Assembly: GCF_002899455.1 (NCBI RefSeq)
Contig: NZ_PPFB01000001.1
Span: forward strand, 5,555,001 to 5,619,000
Origin: Streptomyces sp. DH-12
GTDB taxonomy: Bacteria > Actinomycetota > Actinomycetes > Streptomycetales > Streptomycetaceae
DNA length: 64,000 nucleotides
Direction: 5' to 3'
The position numbers were made by a program, and so were the translations under genes. Positions 16,395 to 23,777 of this stretch are shown piece after piece. Numbering within the stretch: the stretch's first letter is position 1; the number at the start of each line of letters is the position of its first letter. Below the pieces are notes generated by a model. The model was not told the DNA's origin and made no database searches. It saw only the letters and a program-made list of their open reading frames with translations.

Positions 16395-17390
16395 GTGGAA
16401 CTGCTCGCCTTCGGCGTACAAGCCGACGAGAAGCCCCTCATCGAGCGGGCCTTCGCGGACCACCACGCCGTCCGCGGCCTGGACGTCTTCCTCAACACGG
16501 ACACCGCCCCCATCGCCGCCGGCCACGAGGTCATCTCCACCAGCGTCAACTGCGACCTCGGCGCCGACGTCCTGTCCGGTCTCGCCGCCGGCGGCACCCG
16601 GATGGTCGCCCAGCGCTCCACCGGCTTCAACAACATCGACCTGGACGTCGCCGACCGCCTCGGCATCACCGTCGCCCGCGTGTCGTCGTACTCGCCGTAC
16701 TCCGTCGCCGAGTTCGCGTGGACCCTCGCCATGGCGGTCAACCGCCGGATCGTCCGCGCCTCCACCCGCACCCGTGACTTCGACTTCCGGCTGGACGGGC
16801 TGATGGGCCGCGACCTGCACGGCCGCACCGCCGGTGTGCTCGGCACCGGGAAGATCGGCGAGGCGTTCGCCCGTATCGCGCACGGCTTCGGCATGCGGCT
16901 GCTCGGCTGGGACGTCGCCGAGAACCCCGCCTGCCGCGAACTCGGCATGACGTACGTCCCCAAGGAGCGGTTGCTCGCCGAGTCCGACCTGGTCAGCCTG
17001 CACGTCCCGCTGCTGCCGGAGACCCGGCACCTCATCGACGCGACCGCGCTGAAGACCATGCGGGACGACGCGATCCTGGTGAACTCCAGCCGGGGCGGCC
17101 TCGTCGACACCGCCGCCCTCGTCGACGAACTGCGCGCGGGCCGCTTCACCGGCGTCGGACTGGACGTGTACGAGGCGGAGGCGGGCCTGTTCTTCCTCGA
17201 CAAGTCCCTGGAGGCCGTCGACGACGACACCCTGGCCCGCCTCGTCACCTTCCCCAACGTCCTGGTCACGTCCCACCAGGCGTACTACACGGTGGACGCC
17301 GTCACGCAGATCGTCGCGACGACGGTCGACAACGTCCTCGACTACACCGCGGGCCGCCGCTCCGAGAACGTGCTGGTGCCGCGCGGCTGA
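16395..17390 (+). CDS. D-2-hydroxyacid dehydrogenase (D-lactate dehydrogenase-like)
   Basis: 331 aa. NAD-binding GTGKIGEAFARI, preceded by RSTGFNNID. The catalytic Arg is in VNSSRGGLVD, the Glu in VYEAEAG and the His in SHQAYYT. The SHQA(Y/F) form and overall length are those of fermentative LdhA, reducing pyruvate with NADH. The start is GTG with GGGAGG upstream. It converges on trpEG. Related dehydrogenases use other 2-oxoacids, so substrate is likely but not proved. Confidence 0.88.
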   Translation: MELLAFGVQADEKPLIERAFADHHAVRGLDVFLNTDTAPIAAGHEVISTSVNCDLGADVLSGLAAGGTRMVAQRSTGFNNIDLDVADRLGITVARVSSYSPYSVAEFAWTLAMAVNRRIVRASTRTRDFDFRLDGLMGRDLHGRTAGVLGTGKIGEAFARIAHGFGMRLLGWDVAENPACRELGMTYVPKERLLAESDLVSLHVPLLPETRHLIDATALKTMRDDAILVNSSRGGLVDTAALVDELRAGRFTGVGLDVYEAEAGLFFLDKSLEAVDDDTLARLVTFPNVLVTSHQAYYTVDAVTQIVATTVDNVLDYTAGRRSENVLVPRG

Positions 17391-17465
17391 CGCGTCGTCC
17401 CCGCGCGGCCGGGGAGCGCGCCGTCCTGGCGACGGTGGCCCCGTGGCTCCCACGGCACGGAACGG

Positions 17466-19376
17466 TCACGGCTGCCGGAGCACCGGCTCGGGCATCAGCG
17501 CGGCGATGACGGCCGGGCCGTTCAGCGTCAGCACGGACTCGGGATGGAACTGCACGGACGCGAAGCCCGGCCCCCGCAGCGCGTGCACCTCGCCGTCCGC
17601 TGAGCGGCTCACCTCGACGCCGTGGGCGGCCAGCTCCCGCGCGGCCTCCTCGTCGCAGTGCGCCACGAAGCTGTTGTAGAAGCCGACCGTCTCCCGCCGC
17701 CCGAACAGGTCGATCTCCGTCTGCGCCCCTTGAGACGGCACCTCCTTGCGGACGATGTCCAGGCCCAGCTCGGCCGCGATCAGCTCGTGGCCGAGGCAGA
17801 CGCCGAGCACGCCGTGCCGGTTGCCGGCGATCGCCCCGGCGGTCAGCTCGCGCAGGAACCGCATCTTCGGGTCGGCCGTGTCGGAGGGGTCGCCGGGGCC
17901 GGGGCCCAGCACCAGCGGGCCCTCGTGCGCCGGCACCGCCTCCCGCAGGCCGGGCTCGTCGTAGCGGCGCACGGTGACCTCCAGTCCGGCCGCCCGCAGC
18001 ACATGGGCGAGCATCGCGGTGAAGGTGTCCTCCGCGTCCACCACCAGCGCGTGCCCGGTCAGCACGTCCGACCGTTCCTGCATCCGCAGCCAGAACGGCG
18101 CGAGCGAGGCCCGGCGCCCGTCCAGCGCCGCCCGCACCCGCGGGTCGTCCGCCAGCTTCGGCCGCACCGCCTCCGCGCTCGGCCGCCCGGGGCGCACCCC
18201 CAGCGCGGCCAGCACCCCGGCGGCCTTGGCGTGGGTCTCCGCGACCTCACCGGCCGGGTCCGAGCCGCGCACCAGCGTGGCGCCGACCGGCACCCGCAGC
18301 CGCCCGTCGGCGTCGATGTCGGCGGTGCGGATCAGGATGGGGGAGTCCAGCGTCTGGGCGCCGCCCTCGTCGCGGCCGAGCAGGGCCAGCGCGCCCGCGT
18401 AGTAGCCGCGTCCGCCGGCCTCGTGCCGTTCGATCACCCGGCAGGCGTTCTGCACCGGCGAGCCGGTGACGGTCGCCGCGAACATGGTCTCCCGCAGCAC
18501 GTCGCGCACGTCCAGCGAGGACCGGCCGCGCAGCTCGTACTCGGTGTGCGCGAGGTGCGCCATCTCCTTCAGCCGGGGCCCGATCACGACGCCTCCCATG
18601 TCGCCGACCGTGCACATCATCTTGAGCTCCTCGTCGACGACCATCGACAGCTCCTCGATCTCCTTGCCGTCGGCGAGGAAGCGGAGCAGGTGCTCGGGGG
18701 TGGGGCCCTCGGCCGGGTAGCGGTAGGTGCCGCTGATCGGGTTCATCACGACGGTCCCGCCGGACGCCCGCACATGCACCTCGGGGCTGGCCCCGACCAG
18801 CGTCCGCCCGCCCGTCCCCCGCCCCCGCCCTTCCGGGGAAGGCCCTTCGGCCCCCTTCTCCTCACCGGTGTGGACGACGAACGTCCAGTACGCGCCCCGC
18901 TCGCCCTCCAGCAACCGCCGGAACAGCGCGAGCGCGTCGGCCCGCCCGAACCCGGGGACCGTGCCCCCGTACGTTCTGCGGATCACGAAGTTGGCGCCCT
19001 CGCCCCGGCCGATCTCCTCGTCGAGCACGCGCCCGACGATCCGCGCGTACTCCTCGTCGCCGACGTCGAAGCCGCCGCCCTCGACCCGCACGTCATGCGC
19101 GGGCAGCGCCTCCAGGACCTCGGCGAGCGGGAACGCGTGACGCTCCTCGGGGGTCAGCACCAGCAGGGGGGTGCCGTCGTCGCGGACGTCGAAGCCGCGC
19201 TCGCGGATCTGCCGGAAGGGCACCAGCGCCAGACCCTCGTCGGGCAGGTCGGCCAGGCGTTCGTGGGCCGTCACCGGGCCGATCAGCAGTTCCACCGTGT
19301 CGTGGTCGTGGCCGGGGGTGCGGCGGCGCAGCAGGGCGAAGGGGCGGTCGTCGTGGGGGAGCCGTGCCAGGTCCAT
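17466..19376 (-). CDS. trpEG: Fused anthranilate synthase (TrpE-TrpG)
   Basis: 636 aa. Residues 1-~430 are the chorismate-binding component (GTYRYPAEGP; MCTVGDMGGVVIGPRLKEM; NACRVIERHEAGGRGYYAG). Residues ~435-636 are a class I glutaminase: LGPGPGDPSD, GVCLGHELIA (nucleophile Cys) and the FHPES His-Glu pair. It makes anthranilate from chorismate and glutamine for tryptophan. In Streptomyces such fused enzymes are attenuated, and the leader seen here supports that. ATG at 19376 is chosen. Divergent from the DAHP synthase gene, linking first and branch-point steps. Confidence 0.95.
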   Translation of the reverse strand: MDLARLPHDDRPFALLRRRTPGHDHDTVELLIGPVTAHERLADLPDEGLALVPFRQIRERGFDVRDDGTPLLVLTPEERHAFPLAEVLEALPAHDVRVEGGGFDVGDEEYARIVGRVLDEEIGRGEGANFVIRRTYGGTVPGFGRADALALFRRLLEGERGAYWTFVVHTGEEKGAEGPSPEGRGRGTGGRTLVGASPEVHVRASGGTVVMNPISGTYRYPAEGPTPEHLLRFLADGKEIEELSMVVDEELKMMCTVGDMGGVVIGPRLKEMAHLAHTEYELRGRSSLDVRDVLRETMFAATVTGSPVQNACRVIERHEAGGRGYYAGALALLGRDEGGAQTLDSPILIRTADIDADGRLRVPVGATLVRGSDPAGEVAETHAKAAGVLAALGVRPGRPSAEAVRPKLADDPRVRAALDGRRASLAPFWLRMQERSDVLTGHALVVDAEDTFTAMLAHVLRAAGLEVTVRRYDEPGLREAVPAHEGPLVLGPGPGDPSDTADPKMRFLRELTAGAIAGNRHGVLGVCLGHELIAAELGLDIVRKEVPSQGAQTEIDLFGRRETVGFYNSFVAHCDEEAARELAAHGVEVSRSADGEVHALRGPGFASVQFHPESVLTLNGPAVIAALMPEPVLRQP

Positions 19377-19433
19377 GGGGCGTTCCTCGTTTCGTCGCTG
19401 TCGTGAGCGGTGAGGAACGGCCCCGGAAACCAC

Positions 19434-19460
19434 CGAAGGCCGCCCCTCGGGCGGCCTTCG
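19434..19460 (-). terminator. trp attenuator terminator hairpin
   Basis: Perfect 12-bp stem CGAAGGCCGCCC / GGGCGGCCTTCG with a 3-nt loop, between the leader peptide stop and the trpEG start, followed by a short U-containing stretch. Its 5' arm (GGCCGCC) can instead pair with GGCGGCC in the end of the leader peptide coding region, giving an antiterminator. Confidence 0.85.
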
Positions 19461-19482
19461 CGAAGTCGGTGCGTACGCGCAG

Positions 19483-19539
19483 TCAGTGGGCCGCCGGAGA
19501 AGCGGTCCACCACCAGGTGCGGGTCGAGTGCGCGAACAT
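19483..19539 (-). CDS. trpL: trp leader peptide (three consecutive Trp codons)
   Basis: 18 codons: MFAHSTRTWWWTASPAAH. Three adjacent TGG codons in an 18-residue peptide, 43 nt before a terminator hairpin and in front of anthranilate synthase, are the signature of ribosome-mediated attenuation. When Trp-tRNA is short, a ribosome stalls at the WWW run and frees the downstream GGCGGCC to block the terminator. The ATG has a -10 box 7 nt upstream, so the leader transcript is itself probably leaderless. Confidence 0.9.
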   Translation of the reverse strand: MFAHSTRTWWWTASPAAH

Positions 19540-19546
19540 GGACGGC

Positions 19547-19552
19547 ACGCTA
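19547..19552 (-). promoter_or_regulatory. -10 box (TAGCGT) for trpL-trpEG
   Basis: On the minus strand TAGCGT ends 7 nt before the trpL ATG at 19539, predicting a leaderless start. Confidence 0.55.
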
Positions 19553-19696
19553 CACGATCCCGCCCGTGACGCGTGGGCGTCGGCGCCCAGGACGCTCCCC
19601 GCCGGCGCGGGAACGGCCGGTTCCGGTCCCGCCCGCCCGGCCGGACGGAGCCGTCTCACTGGATGAGCGGGGCGAAAGGCACGCGAAGCGACCGCG

Positions 19697-19702
19697 TACT
19701 GT
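19697..19702 (+). promoter_or_regulatory. -10 box (TACTGT) for the DAHP synthase gene
   Basis: TACTGT ends 7 nt before the GTG at 19710. Confidence 0.5.
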
Positions 19703-19709
19703 GGAGCCC

Positions 19710-21065
19710 GTGACCGTGAACGCTGATTCTCTGAGCGTCGCCGCACAGGCGACATGGCGGAACCTGCCCGCGGCGCAGCAGCCCGAGTACCCGGATGCCC
19801 AGGCTCTGCGCGATGTGATCGCCGAGCTGGAGACGTATCCCCCGCTGGTGTTCGCCGGCGAGTGCGACCAGCTGCGCGCCCGTATGGCGGCGGTCGCCCG
19901 AGGCGAGGCGTTCCTGCTCCAGGGCGGTGACTGCGCCGAATCGTTCGACGCGGTGTCCGCCGAGCACATCCGGGCGAAGCTCAAGACCCTGCTCCAGATG
20001 GGCGCCGTCCTCACCTACGCGGCCTCCGTGCCCGTGGTGAAGGTCGGGCGGATCGCGGGGCAGTACTCCAAGCCGCGCTCCAAGCCGACCGAGACCCGCG
20101 ACGGCGTGACGCTGCCGACGTACCGCGGCGACTCGGTGAACGGCTTCGAGTTCACCGAGGAGGCCCGGGTCCCGGACCCCGAGCGGCTGAAGCGCATGTA
20201 CCACGCGTCGGCGTCCACGCTGAACCTGGTGCGCGCCTTCACCACCGGCGGTTACGCCGACCTGCGCCAGGTGCACGCCTGGAACCAGGACTTCGTGAAG
20301 TCCTCGCCGTCCGGCCAGCGCTACGAGCAGCTGGCCCGGGAGATCGACCAGGCGCTGAACTTCATGCGGGCCTGCGGCGCGGATCCGGAGGAGTTCAAGA
20401 CCGTCGAGTTCTTCTCGTCGCACGAGGCGCTGCTGCTCGACTACGAGTCGGCGCTCACCCGCGTGGACTCCCGCACGGGTCAGCTGTACGACGTGTCGGC
20501 GCACATGGTGTGGATCGGCGAGCGCACCCGGCAGCTGGACCACGCGCACATCGAGTTCGCCTCGCGGATCCGCAACCCGATCGGCATCAAGCTCGGCCCG
20601 AACACGACGGCCGAGGAGGCGCTGCAGTACATCGACCGCCTCGACCCGGAGCGGGAGCCCGGCCGGCTGACGTTCGTCGTCCGGATGGGCGCGGACAAGA
20701 TCCGCGACCGGCTCCCCGAGCTGGTGGAGAAGGTGACCGCGTCCGGCGCGACCGTGGCGTGGGTGACGGACCCGATGCACGGCAACACCTTCGAGGCGGC
20801 CTCCGGGCACAAGACCCGCCGCTTCGACGACGTGCTCGACGAGGTGAAGGGCTTCTTCGAGGTCCACAAGGAGCTGGGCACCCACCCGGGCGGCATCCAT
20901 GTGGAGCTCACGGGTGACGACGTCACCGAGTGCGTGGGCGGCGGCGACGAGATCTTCGTCGACGATCTGCACCAGCGCTACGAGACGGCGTGCGACCCGC
21001 GGCTGAACCGCAGCCAGTCGCTCGACCTGGCGTTCCTGGTCGCGGAGATGTACCGGGACCAGTGA
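19710..21065 (+). CDS. aroH: Class II DAHP synthase
   Basis: 451 aa, the normal length of type II (plant-like) 3-deoxy-7-phosphoheptulonate synthase. Landmarks: LLQGGDCAESF (metal-binding Cys), VKVGRIAGQYSKPRS, FFSSHEALLLDYE, WIGERTRQ, and WVTDPMHGNT with the metal-ligand His. It condenses PEP and erythrose-4-phosphate, the entry step to the shikimate pathway. The GTG at 19710 is chosen because the conserved WRNLPAAQQPEYPD N terminus follows and a -10 box sits 7 nt before it. It is divergent from trpEG. AroG (Rv2178c) is the M. tuberculosis equivalent. Confidence 0.95.
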   Translation: MTVNADSLSVAAQATWRNLPAAQQPEYPDAQALRDVIAELETYPPLVFAGECDQLRARMAAVARGEAFLLQGGDCAESFDAVSAEHIRAKLKTLLQMGAVLTYAASVPVVKVGRIAGQYSKPRSKPTETRDGVTLPTYRGDSVNGFEFTEEARVPDPERLKRMYHASASTLNLVRAFTTGGYADLRQVHAWNQDFVKSSPSGQRYEQLAREIDQALNFMRACGADPEEFKTVEFFSSHEALLLDYESALTRVDSRTGQLYDVSAHMVWIGERTRQLDHAHIEFASRIRNPIGIKLGPNTTAEEALQYIDRLDPEREPGRLTFVVRMGADKIRDRLPELVEKVTASGATVAWVTDPMHGNTFEAASGHKTRRFDDVLDEVKGFFEVHKELGTHPGGIHVELTGDDVTECVGGGDEIFVDDLHQRYETACDPRLNRSQSLDLAFLVAEMYRDQ

Positions 21066-21089
21066 CCGGCTGAGCCGGCCGACGGCGTT

Positions 21090-21136
21090 GGGGGTGGGGC
21101 GTGTCTCACACGGGACCGCGCCCCACCCCCCCTTTT
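21090..21136 (+). terminator. Terminator downstream of aroH
   Basis: GGGGGTGGGGCG (21090-21101) pairs perfectly with CGCCCCACCCCC (21119-21130); a TTTT run follows at 21133-21136. A classic intrinsic terminator. Confidence 0.85.
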
Positions 21137-21156
21137 GCGCCCTTCGAGGGCGCAGG

Positions 21157-21180
21157 TAAGGTTAGGTTTGCCTCACCGGC
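21157..21180 (+). promoter_or_regulatory. Iron box (IdeR/DmdR-type) overlapping bfd promoter
   Basis: TTAGGTTTGCCTCACC at 21162 matches most of the actinobacterial iron box TTAGGTTAGGCTAACCTAA, strongest in the left half (TTAGGTT) and CTnACC. The overlapping TAAGGT (21157-21162) can serve as -10. Binding of Fe-DmdR would shut off bfd when iron is plentiful. Confidence 0.65.
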
Positions 21181-21228
21181 GGAGGGTCGGTACGGCACGA
21201 CCCAGCTCTTCGTCGGGAGGTGACCCGC

Positions 21229-21468
21229 GTGTTCGTCTGCAGCTGCTTCGGCGTGACCGAGGAACAGGTGAGGAGCCACGCGGAAGCCGGCGCCTGCACC
21301 CCCCGGCAGATCGCCTCCGTCTGCAAGGCCGGCACGGACTGCGGCGGCTGCGTCCGGCGCATCCAGGCGCTGCTCGGCCGCGGCGCATGCTCCCGGAGCC
21401 GGCTCGTCGGCCAGGGTGAGCGGCCGCTCGCGGCGGAGGTCCCGGCGGAGGTCCCGGAAGCCGCGTAG
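21229..21468 (+). CDS. bfd: Bacterioferritin-associated ferredoxin (BFD-like [2Fe-2S])
   Basis: 79 aa. Cys arrangement CSCFG at the N terminus and CKAGTDCGGC about 30 residues later is the BFD-type [2Fe-2S] motif; CTPRQI adds a further Cys typical of the family. In other bacteria Bfd binds bacterioferritin and supplies electrons to release stored iron. The GTG at 21229 is preferred over GTG 21220 because GGGAGG (21215-21220) is then 8 nt upstream. It converges on bfr, and an iron box lies in its promoter. Confidence 0.88.
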   Translation: MFVCSCFGVTEEQVRSHAEAGACTPRQIASVCKAGTDCGGCVRRIQALLGRGACSRSRLVGQGERPLAAEVPAEVPEAA

Positions 21469-21485
21469 GCGGTCTCCCGGCGCCG

Positions 21486-22004
21486 TCAGGGCGACTTGAA
21501 GCCGTGCGTCCCGGGGCCCGAGGGGTCCGGCTGGGACTGCTCGATGACCGTCGACAGGTAGAGCGCCTCGCCCAGTTTGTCGATCAGCTCCAGCTGGGTG
21601 TCCAGGTAGTCGATGTGGAGCTCCTCGTCCGCCAGGATCGCCTCGAAGACGTTGGCCGAGGTGATGTCGTTCTTGTTGCGCATGACCTCGACGCCGCGGC
21701 GGAGCCGGTCGATCGCCTCGAGCTCGATCTCGCGGTCGGCCTGGAACATCTCGGTGACGGTCTGCCCGACGCGGACGTGGAACAGCCGCTGGTAGTTCGG
21801 CAGGCCGTCGAGCAGCAGGATGCGGTCCGTGAGCAGCTCGGCGTGGCGCATCTCGTCGAAGGACTCGGCGCGGGTGTACTCGGCGAGCTTGGTCCAGCCC
21901 TTGTGGTCCTGGAGCTTGGAATGCAGGAAGTACTGGTTGATCGCCGTCAGCTCGGCGGTCAGCTGCTCGTTGAGGAACTCGAGGACCTCGGGATCGCCCT
22001 GCAT
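21486..22004 (-). CDS. bfr: Bacterioferritin
   Basis: 172 aa. Four-helix ferritin: ferroxidase ligands in LNEQLTAELTAINQYF, RAESFDEMRHAE (Glu and His, plus heme-ligand Met) and ILADEELHIDYLD. The C terminus is longer than in E. coli Bfr (~158 aa), ending Pro/Gly-rich. It oxidises Fe(II) and stores iron in a 24-mer. The ATG at 22004 has AAGGAG upstream; 35 further in-frame codons are rejected. Facing bfd, the pair forms a storage and release unit. Confidence 0.94.
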   Translation of the reverse strand: MQGDPEVLEFLNEQLTAELTAINQYFLHSKLQDHKGWTKLAEYTRAESFDEMRHAELLTDRILLLDGLPNYQRLFHVRVGQTVTEMFQADREIELEAIDRLRRGVEVMRNKNDITSANVFEAILADEELHIDYLDTQLELIDKLGEALYLSTVIEQSQPDPSGPGTHGFKSP

Positions 22005-22079
22005 GACACGGGCTCCTTCCGCGTGGGGGGAATGTGCGGGTCGGGGCGCATGATTACACCCGCGCGTAAGATCGTCCAG

Positions 22080-22112
22080 TAAGTCTTGACTTAGTAAGTA
22101 ATCCCACACTTA
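22080..22112. promoter_or_regulatory. Cluster of four TAAGT/ACTTA half-sites upstream of bfr
   Basis: TAAGT 22080, ACTTA 22089, TAAGT 22095 and ACTTA 22108 sit within 33 bp. They include the perfect dyad TAAGTC-TT-GACTTA (22080-22093) and ACTTA-G-TAAGT (22089-22099). This AT-rich island lies between bfr and the divergent sulfite-oxidase-like gene and looks like an operator for an unknown regulator. Confidence 0.5.
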
Positions 22113-22189
22113 GCCCTTTTTGGTCCCGAATGACCGAATATCGGGAGCCCGGTTCGGGAGCATGGTCACCGGTCTGTCAGGATGGAGAC

Positions 22190-22837
22190 ATGGGTCAGCC
22201 GGCGGAACGCGAAACGGGGGAGCGCGCGACACGAGGAGCGGCGGATCGCCGGCTCCCGCCGGGACAGCGGCTCCAGAAGGGCTGGCCGGTCACCCACTAC
22301 GGGCCCGTCCCCAAGTTCCGCCCGGAGCGCTGGGAGTTCCGTGTCTTCGGCGCCACCGCCGACGGCGGGAAGCACTGCTGGAACCACGAGGAGTTCACGG
22401 CGCTGCCGTACACCACCGTCGAGGCCGACCTGCACTGCGTGACCAAGTTCAGCATGGTCGGCGCGGAGTGGGGCGGGATCCCGGCGCGCACCGTCGTGGA
22501 GATCGCCCCGCCCGCCCCCGACGTGACCCATGTGATGGTGTGGGCGGAGTACGGCTTCAGCTCCAACCTGCGGCTCGCGGACTTCCTGTCCGACCGCACC
22601 CTCTTCGCCACCCACAAGGACGGCGAGCTGCTCACCGCCGAGCACGGCTTCCCGCTGCGCCTGATCGTGCCCCACCTGTACGCGTGGAAGGGCCCCAAAT
22701 GGGTCCGGGGGGTGGAGTACATGACCGCCGACCGCCGGGGCTTCTGGGAGGAGCGCGGCTACCACAACGTCGGCGACCCCTGGAGGGAGCAGCGCTACTC
22801 CTACCAGGAGGAACCCGGGGACGGCCCCGAGCTCTGA
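22190..22837 (+). CDS. Sulfite-oxidase-like molybdopterin protein
   Basis: 215 aa. Single oxidoreductase molybdopterin-binding domain without a dimerisation domain. TVEADLHCVTKFSMVGAEWGG carries the Cys expected to ligate molybdenum, and IVPHLYAWKGPKWVRGVEY is the conserved cofactor-pocket segment. There is no Tat signal, so it is predicted cytoplasmic, unlike MsrP (YedY). Start ATG 22190 is chosen by position; an upstream in-frame ATG at 22130 is less likely. Substrate unknown. Confidence 0.85.
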   Translation: MGQPAERETGERATRGAADRRLPPGQRLQKGWPVTHYGPVPKFRPERWEFRVFGATADGGKHCWNHEEFTALPYTTVEADLHCVTKFSMVGAEWGGIPARTVVEIAPPAPDVTHVMVWAEYGFSSNLRLADFLSDRTLFATHKDGELLTAEHGFPLRLIVPHLYAWKGPKWVRGVEYMTADRRGFWEERGYHNVGDPWREQRYSYQEEPGDGPEL

Positions 22838-22850
22838 CCTCCCGTACGGC

Positions 22851-23729
22851 TCAGCCGTCGCGGAGCTTCTTCAGCCGCTCCACGTCCGCCGCGTGCCCCT
22901 CCTTGCCGCCGGGCGTCTCGATGACCAGCGGCACGCCCGCGGTCTCCGGGTGCGTCATCAGCGCCCGGAACGGATCCTCGCCGATGTGTCCCGCCCCGAT
23001 GGGGGCGTGCCGGTCCTTGTGCGCGCCGACGACGTCCTTCGAGTCGTTGGCGTGGATCAGCTTCAGGCGGCCCGCGCCGACGGTCGCCACCAGCTCGTCC
23101 AGCGCGCGGTGCGCGCCGCCGGGCGCGGCCAGGTCGTGCCCGGCGGCGAAGACGTGGCAGGTGTCCAGGCACACCCCGAGCCTCGGATGGGCGTCCAGTT
23201 CCCGGAAGTACGGGCCCAGGTCCTCGACCAGGGAGCACAGCGAGGCGCCCTGGCCCGCGGTCGGCTCCAGCAGCAGGTACGGGTCGTCGTCGCGGGTCAG
23301 CTCGTCCAGCAGCGGCAGCATGTGCTCCCGCACCTGCCGGAGCGCCACGGCCCGCTCGCGTCCGCCGGTCGCGCTGCCGGTGTGCACCACCACGCCCAGC
23401 GCGCCGATCTCCCGGGCGCGGCGCAGCGAGTGCCGCAGGGACTCCGCCGACCGCTCGACGGTCGCCGGGGTGTGGGAGCCGAAGTTGATCAGGTAGGGGG
23501 CGTGCACGTACGCCGGCATGGACGCCTCGGCGCAGGCCGCGCGGAACGCCTCGTCCTGCGCGGGGCTGCCGGCCGGAGTGGCCCAGCCGCGCGGGTTGGC
23601 GACGAAGACCTGCACGGTCTCCGCCCCCAGGTCACGGGCGTAGGACAGGCCGACGGAATGCAGACCGCCGGCCACGGGGACGTGGCTGCCGATCGGGTTG
23701 CGGGCGGGGCCGGACGGGTGACTCTTCAC
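22851..23729 (-). CDS. nfo: Endonuclease IV-like AP endonuclease
   Basis: 292 aa. TIM-barrel AP endonuclease 2 family with the zinc-ligand series: YVHAPYLINFGS, VVHTGSATGG, LLEPTAGQG (Glu), GVCLDTCHVFAAGHDL (Asp/His), KLIHANDSKDVVGAHKDRHA and VIETPGG (Glu). It should incise abasic sites in base excision repair. The start is GTG at 23729; the ribosome site is weak. It converges on the sulfite-oxidase-like gene 13 nt away. Confidence 0.92.
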   Translation of the reverse strand: MKSHPSGPARNPIGSHVPVAGGLHSVGLSYARDLGAETVQVFVANPRGWATPAGSPAQDEAFRAACAEASMPAYVHAPYLINFGSHTPATVERSAESLRHSLRRAREIGALGVVVHTGSATGGRERAVALRQVREHMLPLLDELTRDDDPYLLLEPTAGQGASLCSLVEDLGPYFRELDAHPRLGVCLDTCHVFAAGHDLAAPGGAHRALDELVATVGAGRLKLIHANDSKDVVGAHKDRHAPIGAGHIGEDPFRALMTHPETAGVPLVIETPGGKEGHAADVERLKKLRDG

Positions 23730-23777
23730 CCGTCAAGGGTGTCACGGACGCGCACGTCACCCGGACGGCCCCCGCCG

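Noticed and set aside
19538-19666. Short plus-strand ORF antisense to the trp leader peptide
   Set aside because: No ribosome site and no family; better explained as the complement of the trpL promoter region.
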